This document shows positions 56,571 to 64,000 of a DNA stretch of 64,000 bases, piece by piece; the first letter of the stretch is position 1, and every line of letters begins with the position of its first letter. The stretch is from positions 3,658,001-3,722,000 of the forward strand of contig OZ241746.1 in NCBI GenBank assembly GCA_965201045.1. The letters run 5' to 3'. The notes beneath the pieces are model-generated. The model ran no database searches. It saw nothing but the letters and a program-made list of their open reading frames with translations, and was not told the origin of the DNA. The position numbers and the translations under genes were made by a program. The stretch is from JAPORK01 sp026710285 (GTDB taxonomy: Bacteria > Pseudomonadota > Gammaproteobacteria > Pseudomonadales > Endozoicomonadaceae).

Positions 56571-56640
56571 GTGACTCAGATCTAACCGGACAAAAACTTT
56601 CTGAAAAGCAAGTAACCGTTTAGTCAGGTCTGAGTCACTA
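56571..56640. repeat. Inverted repeat after Rhs gene
   Basis: TGACTCAGATCT pairs imperfectly with AGGTCTGAGTCA about 45 bases later. It could act as a transcript-end hairpin but lacks a T-run. Confidence 0.35.
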
Positions 56641-56769
56641 TACATTAACAAAAATAAACCATACATAAAACATCGTTCCTGGATATTCTGCAACGACCTG
56701 ATTCAGAGCTTGTAAATAAAGTATACAGCTCTTTGCAAAAAACAATCCGGTTACTGCAGTATAAGATAG

Positions 56770-57816
56770 TCATGGTTTCTTTCCTGTTGGTTTTGGTGCA
56801 ACAGGTGGTTTTTGTTTTACATTTGGTTTTTGTGCAGCAGGTCTTAGATTTGAGCGAAAATCCTGTTGATCATCATTGACAGTGTTGATGGTTTTTTTTT
56901 GTGTTGATTTTGTTTTTTTGAGATGTTGTTTACCTTTTAATATATCTTGCTGACTTACATAAAAGTTTGTCTTTTGCTGTTTATCTTTCTGCTTAGCTGT
57001 TGTACCTTCTGCTTGTCTTCTTTGTCTTTGTCTTGCTAAATCCAATGGATCAACTGGTTTTGAAGGGGGTGAAGAAGGTAGAGGAGGAGGGGAAGGAGGG
57101 GGAGGTAGATTTTCAGATGATATTGCCTGTTGAATTTTTTGATCGTATTGTGCAGAACTGTTGCTTTGTGACATATTTTGTTGTTCTATATCCTCAATTT
57201 CAGATTTTTCTTTTGTCTTATCTTGTAAATCAGCACTTTTTTTTCTGTCATCAGAAGAAATGTTTTGTTCTACATATATTCCCATTTGTTTAAACTTTTC
57301 ATGCAAGGCTTCTTTCAGATTTATTTTTGAATCTGGTTTTTTTGATGCTTGATTTACTTCATTTTTCTGCTTAGCTGTTGTACCTTCTGCTTGTCTTCTT
57401 TGTTTTTGTCTTTCTCTTGCTAAATCCAATGGGTCAACTGGTTTTGAAGGGGGTGAAGAAGGTAGAGGAGGAGGTGGTGGTGGTGGTGCTTTACTTTGAG
57501 AGCTTTCCCTATTTTGCGAAGCTTTACCCTGTATTTGCTGAGGTTTATCTTCAGCAGGAGGTTTTGTTTCTTTTTCTTTTTTTCGAGAATTTAGATAGTT
57601 ATTATCAAGAATCTTTTTGGCACTATTTTTAAAAGTAGTTTTCTTTTCAAAAAATTTAGGTAAAATTTTTTGAAAGATTGAATATTTATCGACGTCCTCA
57701 TCGCTAAAGCTTTCTGCATGCTCCCCAATATTGCCTGTTGACAAATCTTTAGTCACTTTCTTTTGATTGTCAGCACTTGTACCAGTTTGTGGTGTTTTAT
57801 TTATTTTCATAGCCAT
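56770..57816 (-). CDS. Proline-rich repeat protein, candidate cytoskeletal effector (348 aa)
   Basis: Two copies of a polyproline tract (APPPPPPPLPSSPPSKP and LPPPPSPPPLPSSPPSKP) are each followed by the same DPLDLARxRQ...RRQAEGTTAKQK helix, at about residues 110-151 and 236-277. The tail has PPVAPKPTGKKP, an SH3-ligand type motif. Polyproline tracts bind profilin in actin nucleators such as WASP or formins, but no WH2 or FH2 domain is clear, so actin binding is only a suggestion. AGGAG six bases before the ATG fixes the start. There is no signal peptide; an injected effector is plausible. The repeat copies are also visible in the DNA (56990-57090 and 57368-57475). Confidence 0.8.
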   Translation of the reverse strand: MAMKINKTPQTGTSADNQKKVTKDLSTGNIGEHAESFSDEDVDKYSIFQKILPKFFEKKTTFKNSAKKILDNNYLNSRKKEKETKPPAEDKPQQIQGKASQNRESSQSKAPPPPPPPLPSSPPSKPVDPLDLARERQKQRRQAEGTTAKQKNEVNQASKKPDSKINLKEALHEKFKQMGIYVEQNISSDDRKKSADLQDKTKEKSEIEDIEQQNMSQSNSSAQYDQKIQQAISSENLPPPPSPPPLPSSPPSKPVDPLDLARQRQRRQAEGTTAKQKDKQQKTNFYVSQQDILKGKQHLKKTKSTQKKTINTVNDDQQDFRSNLRPAAQKPNVKQKPPVAPKPTGKKP

Positions 57817-58016
57817 GATTTTCTCCTTGTGAAGTCATTTGATGAAATAAAAAAAGGAATGCTAAACTCAGGCTGGTATCTTTAATTGTCATTATTATTT
57901 AGTTAGTCCTGAAATATAGCTAAAAAATTGTTTTAAAAGCTATTTAATAGTATTTTTAATAAATATTTCGACCAGTTTTTATATAATAAAGCAATTTTTC
58001 TGGTCGAAATTTCCTC
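57817..58016. other. Intergenic upstream of proline-rich gene
   Basis: AT-rich; should hold the promoter of the leftward gene. Its right end, 58006-58016 (GAAATTTCCTC), is the target-site repeat of the adjacent MITE. Confidence 0.35.
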
Positions 58017-58221
58017 CAGGGCTTACGCACCAAGAGAATCATTCTCATTTGAAGCTTCATATAACACTTTTTTGAGACTCAATCTGTGCATTTTAACTTC
58101 TAACTGACCGTTGATCTGTTTTTGATAAGGTATAAAACTATGAACATCTGTACATTTTGTGCTTAAAAAGTAATTGTTTTATTTGGTTATTAAGAATCAT
58201 TCTCTTGGTGCGTAAGCCCTG
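58017..58221. mobile_element. MITE with 28-bp perfect inverted repeats and 11-bp target repeats
   Basis: The ends AGGGCTTACGCACCAAGAGA...and their exact complement face each other at about 58018-58045 and 58193-58220. The element is flanked by GAAATTTCCTC at 58006-58016 and 58221-58231. About 147 noncoding bases lie between. Long target repeats of 10-12 bases are typical of IS4-type transposition. No transposase with such ends is in the window. Confidence 0.85.
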
Positions 58222-58799
58222 AAATTTCCTCAAAATAGAATTTTTAATACATCCTGACAATTAGTTATAGTAAACATGAAAAATGAGTAAAAGAAATTAA
58301 ATATACACAACAAAAGTATAATTTATTTTTCATTATATAACGGATTGCAATGAAATGACCAAATAAAATAAAAAAAATTGTCGCTTTTATGTGATTTTAA
58401 TGACGTATAATTTAGCGTTAAAATTTTTTTGGATTTAACCTGAAATAAATTATGCGTTAAAATTATGTTTTTCAGGGGCAACTACTTAATTCTGTTATAA
58501 CTCATTATAAAATCAATTGTCGATGTATTTTTTAGGCTTTTGATTTTAAATGGTTTTGTTTTAGGAAGTGTAGCTAAAACCCTAATAAATAGATATATTA
58601 ATTTTGAATTGTTGTCACGAATGCTTAAAGCTTTATAAAATGATAGTTTGGTTTGATCTTTCCGGTTTATCTTTGGAGTTTAAGCTTTATTTTATCGGTA
58701 ATTTTTTTTATGGCAGTATAATCTTACGTTGTGTAATAAATAGTATAATACCTGCCTGTAAAACAGACATTTGTCATTTGTTGGAAGAGTTTGTTAAAA
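58222..58799. other. Long intergenic region upstream of rsmD
   Basis: About 580 bases of strongly AT-rich DNA. GCGTTAAAATT is repeated at about 58412 and 58454. A 74-codon frame at 58604 is not supported. It marks the border between accessory and core genes. Confidence 0.35.
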
Positions 58800-59393
58800 A
58801 TGCGTCAAAACAAAATATTGCAGCATAATAAAAGAGTCAGTGAAGGAACATTACGTATAATTGGTGGTCTCTGGCGGGGGCGCAGGCTACCATTTGCCGA
58901 TATAACACAGATGCGACCTACACTGGATCATATCAGAGAACGATTATTTAACTGGTTGATGTTCAATACCGAAGGAGCACGTTGTTTGGATGCTTTTGCA
59001 GGTAGTGGTGCATTAGGTATTGAGGCGCTATCAAGACAAGCCGGGGAGGTTGTGTTTCTTGAAAAAGCAGAAGAGGCTGCTAAGTTTATTGAAAACAACA
59101 TGAAGCGGCTCCATTGTAACCATTATCAGCTTTTTAATATGGATGCATTGCAATGGCTGAAAACAATGAAAGCATCACCCTTTGATATTGTTTTTCTTGA
59201 TCCGCCCTTTCATCAAAACTTAATCATGCCTGCGTGTGAATTATTGCAAAAGCGAAAGTGGCTTAAGATCAATACACTTATTTATATCGAAATGGAAAAG
59301 AAAGCGCACTTTATACCACCGGATAACTGGCAGTTAACTAAACAAAAAGTAACCAAAACAACAGATACAGTTTTATTCAGAGTCGTAAGTTGA
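58800..59393 (+). CDS. rsmD: 16S rRNA (guanine(966)-N2)-methyltransferase RsmD
   Basis: The 197-residue SAM-dependent methyltransferase has LRIIGGLWRGRRLPF, MRPTLDHIRERLFNWL, the SAM-binding CLDAFAGSGALGIEALSR and the catalytic DPPF in FLDPPFHQNL. It methylates G966 of 16S rRNA. ATG 58800 with GGAAG thirteen bases upstream is chosen over the TTG at 58791. Its last 21 bases overlap the end of the converging membrane-protein gene. Confidence 0.93.
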   Translation: MRQNKILQHNKRVSEGTLRIIGGLWRGRRLPFADITQMRPTLDHIRERLFNWLMFNTEGARCLDAFAGSGALGIEALSRQAGEVVFLEKAEEAAKFIENNMKRLHCNHYQLFNMDALQWLKTMKASPFDIVFLDPPFHQNLIMPACELLQKRKWLKINTLIYIEMEKKAHFIPPDNWQLTKQKVTKTTDTVLFRVVS

Positions 59394-60260
59394 GCTGTTA
59401 TCTTGTTGCTCTGAGGTTGATTCAATTGCCCGATTATTTATCGTTGCCAGTATGTTCCCTGCTCTGAATTGATTTAGCCTGGCAGTTATCTGCGCATCCA
59501 GGTGTTGAGAGTGGGTTTCTCTGTAGTTTTTATTCGACATTAAACGATCATTGCTTATTTTTTTTATAACTGGCACTGAAAGTGTCAGTAAAATTCCCAC
59601 AGGAATAGAGTAGGTAATAAATGTAGCTGCACCGTAAAACCCAAGACCAAGTGCTATTAGTTTCGGAAAGTAAGGTTCTGCCTGTGTATAAATAAACGGG
59701 CTAAGCAGAACGCCTCCACAAGTTAGCGAAAGCGTGGTGTAGGATAATTTGTTCCACAAATAGTTTGCAATCTGAGTGGCAGAGTAATTTCTCCTGGATT
59801 TAATCTCCTCGGGTAGCAATGTTTCAACAGACGGCGGCGACCATAACAGATCCACTACATCTGCTGGTTTCCACTCTTTAACGTAGTTTTTTATCTGGAT
59901 TTTTAGTTTTTGATCATGCTCCTTAATAATTTTAATGTTTCTTTCCATTACATGAATATTAAAAGCAGAATGAAAAGAATGGATTGTGTTTGCAGTCATA
60001 CTGATTGCGTTAAAACAGGTGCCTGCAAGTGCACCAATAACAGCGGCTCCTGCCGTGGGAATAATGGATAAGCCATTGAATAAATAAGAAATAGTGAATC
60101 CAAGAAGTGCTCCTGATTTCGCTGATTTTGTTGCTGTTTCTATGTAAGACGGTTTTTGTGTGCTGGTGGGTTCCATCTTACGAAAAGCTTCAAGAGAAAG
60201 TCGAGGCAGATCACGATACTGCCATGAAAGTGATACGTGTGAGTTTATCTTTTGGTCCAT
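59373..60260 (-). CDS. Two-lobed membrane protein of unknown function (295 aa)
   Basis: The protein has two hydrophobic hairpin-like regions, at about residues 48-95 (SGALLGFTISYLFNGL, TAGAAVIGALAG) and 175-235 (LTCGGVLLSPFIY, GFYGAATFITYSIPVG). A soluble helical stretch lies between them, and there is no signal peptide. This bilobed pattern resembles inclusion-membrane (Inc) proteins of chlamydiae and other T3SS-inserted effectors, but sequence homology is not seen. AAGG ten bases before the ATG supports the start. It converges on rsmD, with a 21-base overlap. Confidence 0.65.
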   Translation of the reverse strand: MDQKINSHVSLSWQYRDLPRLSLEAFRKMEPTSTQKPSYIETATKSAKSGALLGFTISYLFNGLSIIPTAGAAVIGALAGTCFNAISMTANTIHSFHSAFNIHVMERNIKIIKEHDQKLKIQIKNYVKEWKPADVVDLLWSPPSVETLLPEEIKSRRNYSATQIANYLWNKLSYTTLSLTCGGVLLSPFIYTQAEPYFPKLIALGLGFYGAATFITYSIPVGILLTLSVPVIKKISNDRLMSNKNYRETHSQHLDAQITARLNQFRAGNILATINNRAIESTSEQQDNSSTYDSE

Positions 60261-60483
60261 ACAAAGAAAGCCTTGTTAGTCAGTTAAAATAATTTTCTTA
60301 ATTGACACTGTATTTTTTTACAAGTTCTTCTGCTCAGCTAACTATGCTGACAGTGAGCCTGACAATTAATTAATTTGCAGGATGTAAAGGGCGTTATTGG
60401 AGAAATATTGCAAAAAAAGTGAATTTCAGAAAATTATCTGCAATGGCAGCCACAATGTTTTGGTTTTTTATTTTTTTATTAAG
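60261..60483. other. Intergenic between membrane-protein gene and secE
   Basis: No tRNA or other RNA gene is seen here, although tRNA genes often lie before secE in related bacteria. Confidence 0.35.
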
Positions 60484-60511
60484 TTGCGTTAATATTCAAA
60501 GGATGTATAAT
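60484..60511 (+). promoter_or_regulatory. Probable sigma-70 promoter of secE-nusG
   Basis: TTGCGT, a 16-base spacer, then a perfect TATAAT. It lies about 145 bases before the secE start. Confidence 0.65.
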
Positions 60512-60654
60512 TTCATGTTTAAGTGTAGAAATAAGTAGTGGTCAGGTAGTTTGACCGCTCTATTATTGCCTGCCTGTAGTAACGAGGTCAGGTACTATTG
60601 ATATTTTAAGTTACAGTTTCAACACTAATTTTGAATATGAGATAAACCGGAAGT

Positions 60655-61035
60655 ATGGCTACCGTAATTAATAAAGATATAAAATCAGCATCAAAATCTT
60701 CAGACATAGTGATGTGGCTATGTATTTCACTGATTGTAATATTAGGTGTCTGGGGCAACATTTACTTCAGTAAAGTACTATTACTCTACAGGGTTTTGGC
60801 GCTGGTAGGGTTAGGTGTAGTAGCAATTTTGCTGGCAGTGCAAACGAAAAAAGGCAAACTTTTCTGGGAAATGCTCAAAGAAGCAAAAAGAGAGGTGAGA
60901 AGAGTTATATGGCCTACACGACAAGAAACTATGCAAACAACATTGATTGTTGTCGTGGTTATTTTGTTTATAGGGTTAATTCTGTGGGGAGTTGATTCTT
61001 TGCTGGGTTACCTTGTTAAAAGTTTTATCAGTTAA
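60655..61035 (+). CDS. secE: Protein translocase subunit SecE
   Basis: The 126-residue protein has three membrane segments, as in gammaproteobacterial SecE. The conserved cytoplasmic stretch FWEMLKEAKREVRRVIWPTRQE sits before the last helix. It stabilises SecY in the Sec translocon, which must export the many signal-peptide proteins of this window. CGGAAG before the ATG supports the start; nusG follows 86 bases later. Confidence 0.96.
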   Translation: MATVINKDIKSASKSSDIVMWLCISLIVILGVWGNIYFSKVLLLYRVLALVGLGVVAILLAVQTKKGKLFWEMLKEAKREVRRVIWPTRQETMQTTLIVVVVILFIGLILWGVDSLLGYLVKSFIS

Positions 61036-61120
61036 GCTGCAAAGGGCATGATCATTGTTGTGGTTGACTGAATAAAAATTATCATGGCTTTATTGAAATT
61101 ATACAGGTTTGAAATAGTAT

Positions 61121-61654
61121 ATGGCTAAACGATGGTATGTTGTGCATGCCTACTCTGGTTATGAAAAGCGAGTTGTGCAAAGTTTGCAGGAAAGTATCCG
61201 CCTCCACGGTATGGATGATCTGTTTGGTGAAATTATCGTACCTGCAGAAGAAGTGGTAGAAATAAAAAACGGACAAAAGCGCAAGAGTAAACGTAAATTT
61301 TTCCCGGGCTATGTATTGGTTCATATGGAAATGAACGATGAAACGTGGCACTTGATAAGAAGTACTCCACGTGTATTAGGATTTATTGGCGGAACAGCAG
61401 AAAAACCAGCGCCTATTACTCAAAAAGAAGCCGAAGCCATTCTGGCAAGAATTGAAGAAGGTGTAGATAAACCGCGTCCGAAAACACTGTTTGAACCGGG
61501 CGAGTCAGTACGTGTCATTGATGGTCCGTTTGCTGATTTCAATGGCGTAGTTGAAGAAGTTAACTACGAAAAAAGTCGTTTGCAGGTTGCGGTTACAATT
61601 TTTGGTCGTTCTACACCGGTTGAGCTTGAATTCTCTCAGGTGGAAAAAGGCTAA
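61121..61654 (+). CDS. nusG: Transcription elongation and termination factor NusG
   Basis: 177 residues, with the NGN domain (KRWYVVHAYSGYEKRVVQSL, then KFFPGYVLVHMEM) and a C-terminal KOW domain (PGESVRVIDGPFADFNGVVEEV). It links RNA polymerase with Rho or ribosomal protein S10. It follows secE as in almost all gammaproteobacteria. Confidence 0.97.
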   Translation: MAKRWYVVHAYSGYEKRVVQSLQESIRLHGMDDLFGEIIVPAEEVVEIKNGQKRKSKRKFFPGYVLVHMEMNDETWHLIRSTPRVLGFIGGTAEKPAPITQKEAEAILARIEEGVDKPRPKTLFEPGESVRVIDGPFADFNGVVEEVNYEKSRLQVAVTIFGRSTPVELEFSQVEKG

Positions 61655-61745
61655 ACAAAACCAAACAGCAAATTATCTTTTGGCAACAAAAAATTTGTGC
61701 CTGTTATATTTTTAATAAAAATTTAGATTTTAAATCATTTTTTTG

Positions 61746-61773
61746 TTGAAAAATTTAAAAACACTGTTAAAAT
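61746..61773 (+). promoter_or_regulatory. Probable sigma-70 promoter of rplK operon
   Basis: TTGAAA, a 16-base spacer, then TAAAAT. It lies about 120 bases before rplK in the AT-rich gap after nusG. Confidence 0.6.
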
Positions 61774-61839
61774 GCTCAGGCAGCCTGAAGTTTAGGGCGG
61801 CCAGTTATGTGGATTTTCCTTTTTCCAAGTAATCATTTT

Positions 61840-61892
61840 TCACGCCGGGAAGCTAAAAAATAAATTTAGCGCTATTACCCGGTCTTTGAGGT
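61840..61892 (+). promoter_or_regulatory. Possible L1-binding leader hairpin before rplK
   Basis: CCGGGAAGCTAAA pairs with TTTAGCGCT and ACCCGG to form a bulged stem, just before the rplK ribosome binding site. In Escherichia coli, protein L1 represses this operon through a leader structure at the same place. Assignment here is by position and pairing. Confidence 0.5.
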
Positions 61893-61896
61893 TAGC

Positions 61897-62328
61897 ATGG
61901 CTAAAAAAGTACAAGCGTATATTAAGCTACAGGTTCCGGCTGGAAAAGCCAACCCGAGTCCACCCGTGGGTCCTGCGCTGGGACAACACGGAGTTAACAT
62001 CATGGAGTTTTGCAAAGATTTTAATGCAAAAACTCAACATCTTGATGCAGGGACTCCTACACCCGTTATTATTACAGTCTATAATGATCGTAGCTTTACC
62101 TTTATTTTAAAAACACCCCCTGCTTCTGTTTTGCTGAAAAAAACAACCAAGCTCACAAAAGGCTCCAGTCGCCCTAATACTGAGAAAGTAGGCACGGTCA
62201 CACGTGCACAGTTGCTGGAAATTGCCAAACTTAAAGAGCCTGATCTGACTGCTGCTAATGAAGAAGCAGCTATCCGTACGATCGCAGGTAGCGCCCGTAG
62301 CATGGGTTTAAATGTGGAGGGTGAATAA
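61897..62328 (+). CDS. rplK: 50S ribosomal protein L11
   Basis: 143 residues with the N-terminal KLQVPAGKANPSPPVGPALG and the C-terminal RNA-binding domain (FTFILKTPPASVLLKK, then GTVTRAQLLEIAKLK and a final GSARSMGLNVEG). It binds the GTPase-associated centre of 23S rRNA. GAGG before the ATG supports the start. Its stop codon directly adjoins the rplA start. Confidence 0.98.
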   Translation: MAKKVQAYIKLQVPAGKANPSPPVGPALGQHGVNIMEFCKDFNAKTQHLDAGTPTPVIITVYNDRSFTFILKTPPASVLLKKTTKLTKGSSRPNTEKVGTVTRAQLLEIAKLKEPDLTAANEEAAIRTIAGSARSMGLNVEGE

Positions 62329-63024
62329 ATGGCAAAGCTAACAAAACGTGCAAAGTTCATTGCTGAAAAATATGATGCTACAAAAGCTTACACTTTTAAT
62401 GAAGCTGTAGCATTACTCAAAGAAGTATCAAAAGTTAAATTCAAAGAATCAGTTGATATCGCTGTTAACTTAGGGGTTGATCCACGTAAATCGGATCAGG
62501 TAGTACGCGGATCTGCTATTATGCCATCAGGTACAGGGAAAGACGTCCGCGTTGCTGTATTTGCTCAGGGTGCTAACGCTGATGCTGCTAAAGAAGCCGG
62601 CGCAGATCTAGTGGGAATGGATGATCTTGCTGCTGATATTAAAGCAGGAAATATGAATTTTGATGTGGTCGTTGCATCTCCTGATGCAATGCGTGTAGTC
62701 GGTCAGCTGGGTCAGGTTCTCGGACCGCGCGGTTTAATGCCAAACCCTAAACTGGGTACCGTAACGCCACAGGTGGCAGAAGCAGTAAAAAACGCTAAAG
62801 CAGGACAGGTAAGATTCCGTACAGATAAAAATGGTATTATTCACACCAGCATTGGTAAAGTTGATTTTGAATCGGGAGCATTGTTCAGCAATGCAAAAGC
62901 ATTACTTGCCGAATTAAAAAAATTAAAACCGGCTGCTTCTAAGGGAATTTATATTAAAAAAGTAACGCTTTCTACAACCATGGGACCGGGACTTGCAATT
63001 GATCTCTCTTCTGTAGAATTTTAG
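62329..63024 (+). CDS. rplA: 50S ribosomal protein L1
   Basis: 231 residues. MAKLTKRAKFIAEKYD, VDPRKSDQVVRGS and GPRGLMPNPKLGTV are the family signatures, and the C-terminal KGIYIKKVTLSTTMGPG closes the fold. It forms the L1 stalk and represses its own operon in related bacteria. The ATG follows the rplK stop without a gap, so translation is coupled. Confidence 0.98.
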   Translation: MAKLTKRAKFIAEKYDATKAYTFNEAVALLKEVSKVKFKESVDIAVNLGVDPRKSDQVVRGSAIMPSGTGKDVRVAVFAQGANADAAKEAGADLVGMDDLAADIKAGNMNFDVVVASPDAMRVVGQLGQVLGPRGLMPNPKLGTVTPQVAEAVKNAKAGQVRFRTDKNGIIHTSIGKVDFESGALFSNAKALLAELKKLKPAASKGIYIKKVTLSTTMGPGLAIDLSSVEF

Positions 63025-63059
63025 TTAATGAACAATTGTAGCAACATGTTGTGTGTTGT

Positions 63060-63180
63060 TATTAGCTGACTTTGGGGACTCCGCTTGTGAGTCTGTCAAA
63101 GACCGCAGGTGTTTTAATTTGAAACAGATGCTGTTTTAATTAAAACTTAATTTCCTGCGTAGATGGTGCAGGTGACCCTT
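63060..63180 (+). ncRNA. L10 leader (rplJ operon regulatory RNA)
   Basis: The sequence GTCAAAGACCGCAGGTG and, about 50 bases later, TTCCTGCGTAGATGGTGCAG, mirrors the L10 leader of enterobacteria (GTCCAAGACCGCAGG and CCTGCGTAGACGGTG). The CCGCAGG/CCTGCG segments pair. It binds L10-L7/L12 to shut down translation of rplJ. It lies in the 241-base gap before rplJ. Confidence 0.75.
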
Positions 63181-63265
63181 CACCTTATTTTGTGCTTTAT
63201 CCGTTATTTTTATGGATAACAGGGTATAGCTGGGTATTTTAATTTTAGCTTTTGGAGCATAACCC

Positions 63266-63799
63266 ATGGCTTTAGATCTCGAAGACAAAAAAACAATTGT
63301 CGCTCAGGTCAGCAAGGTAGCTCAAAGTGCTCTTTCTGTTGTTATTGCAGACTACCATGGTTTGACTGTGGGTCAGATGACTGAGCTGCGTAAGCAGGCA
63401 CGTGCAGGGGGTGTATACATGCGCATTGTGCGTAATACACTGGCAAAGCGTGCAGTTCAGGATACTGAGTATGTCTGTATTGAAGAAGCTTTAACAGGAC
63501 CAACTGTTTTGGCTTTTTCTATGGAAGACCCTGGTGCAGCAGCACGCTTGTTCAAGGAGTTTTCTGCAGAAAATAAAGCACTGGAAGTCAAAGCACTCGC
63601 TATTAACGGACAGCTGCTTGCAGCACACCAGCTTGATGTACTGGCAACCATGCCAACACTGGAGCAGGCTTATGCACAGTTGATGAGTGTGATGATTGGA
63701 CCGGTAACAAAACTGGTGAGGACACTGAACGAGTTTCCTGCCGGAATAACCCGTGCGGTATCGGCTGTAGCAGATAAAAAGAAATCTGAAGCAGCTTAA
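63266..63799 (+). CDS. rplJ: 50S ribosomal protein L10
   Basis: 177 residues with the N-terminal VSKVAQSALSVVIADYHGL, RIVRNTLAKRAV and a C-terminal helix that anchors L7/L12 dimers. The start is supported by GGAG eight bases upstream. Its translation is probably controlled by the leader at 63060-63180. Confidence 0.98.
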   Translation: MALDLEDKKTIVAQVSKVAQSALSVVIADYHGLTVGQMTELRKQARAGGVYMRIVRNTLAKRAVQDTEYVCIEEALTGPTVLAFSMEDPGAAARLFKEFSAENKALEVKALAINGQLLAAHQLDVLATMPTLEQAYAQLMSVMIGPVTKLVRTLNEFPAGITRAVSAVADKKKSEAA

Positions 63800-63892
63800 A
63801 ACGCTTTGAGTTATATTTGTTTTTTAATTCTTGACTGCCTGTACTTAACTTAATTTCAGGCAAGCTTTTGGAAAAAATTTTTGGAGTTAACA

Positions 63893-64000
63893 ATGGCTCT
63901 TACTAAAGAAGAGATTTTAAACGCAATTGCTGAAATGTCTGTCATGGACGTAGTAGATCTGGTTTCAGCAATGGAAGAGAAGTTTGGTGTAAGCGCTCAG
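63893..64000 (+). CDS. rplL: 50S ribosomal protein L7/L12, partial (3' end beyond right edge)
   Basis: The first 36 codons are in the window: MALTKEEILNAIAEMSVMDV, then LVSAMEEKFGVSAQ. This is the N-terminal dimerisation domain of L7/L12. GGAG seven bases before the ATG supports the start. The gene continues past the edge. Confidence 0.95.
   Translation, partial: MALTKEEILNAIAEMSVMDVVDLVSAMEEKFGVSAQ

Noticed and set aside
58604..58828. 74-codon frame before rsmD
   Set aside because: It overlaps the rsmD start in another frame and has no supporting features.
60261..60654. tRNA gene expected upstream of secE
   Set aside because: No cloverleaf or T-loop GGTTCRA pattern was found by eye; a tRNAscan run would settle it.
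1..64000. CRISPR array
   Set aside because: No regularly spaced direct repeats with unique spacers were seen; the repeats present are hairpins, tandem coding units or duplications.

Overview
The window is AT-rich bacterial DNA. Its right end holds the order rsmD, secE, nusG, rplK, rplA, rplJ, rplL, typical of gammaproteobacteria. The rest is packed with secreted and eukaryote-like proteins, the export half of a type III secretion system (T3SS), decayed insertion sequences and dispersed hairpin repeats. This fits a host-associated, probably intracellular, gammaproteobacterium. An Endozoicomonas-like or Legionella-like lifestyle is an inference; the species cannot be read from the sequence.

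Layout. (1) 1-793: a partial unknown gene running off the left edge. (2) 1253-14336: a head-to-tail duplication. Each unit carries a secreted zinc-ribbon protein, an ISAs1 transposase remnant, an F-box/WD40 protein, an IS4-like remnant and an avidin-like protein, and it ends inside adenosine deaminase (add). Copy 2 also has an IS256-family element, and its avidin gene has lost its 5' part. (3) 15214-16078: a dead IS701-like transposase ending at a 243-bp near-perfect palindrome. (4) 16549-19139: three tandem paralogs of an unrecognised six-cysteine secreted family; a fourth member lies at 39391-40062. (5) 19610-20851: an ankyrin protein. (6) 21132-27800: a T3SS operon read leftward, sctN-O-P-Q-R-S-T-U. 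(7) 27940-28460: a REP cluster. (8) 28665-57816: an accessory island. It contains a 1165-residue receptor-like membrane protein and its truncated copy, a CesT-like chaperone, tadA, an ecto-apyrase, a protein kinase, paired secreted proteins of 695 and 706 residues, an amidohydrolase, a glutathione S-transferase, an aspartate aminotransferase, a 1814-residue Rhs/YD-repeat protein and a proline-rich protein. (9) 58017-58221: a MITE. (10) 58800-64000: rsmD, a two-lobed membrane protein, then secE-nusG and the L11/L1/L10/L7 ribosomal genes with recognisable leader signals.

How the parts may work together (inference). The T3SS operon and the separate chaperone supply an injection route. The F-box/WD40 proteins, ankyrin protein, kinase, proline-rich protein and receptor-like protein look like molecules meant to act on a eukaryotic host through ubiquitin ligase, phosphorylation, cytoskeletal or SH2/SH3 interactions. 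The apyrase (ATP to AMP) and adenosine deaminase (adenosine to inosine) act at different steps of purine breakdown. The avidin-like protein could bind biotin. Many other products carry Sec signal peptides and are cysteine-rich or in paralogous sets. The duplicated F-box genes differ strongly inside the coding region while their flanks are almost identical, which is the most striking evolutionary signal here.
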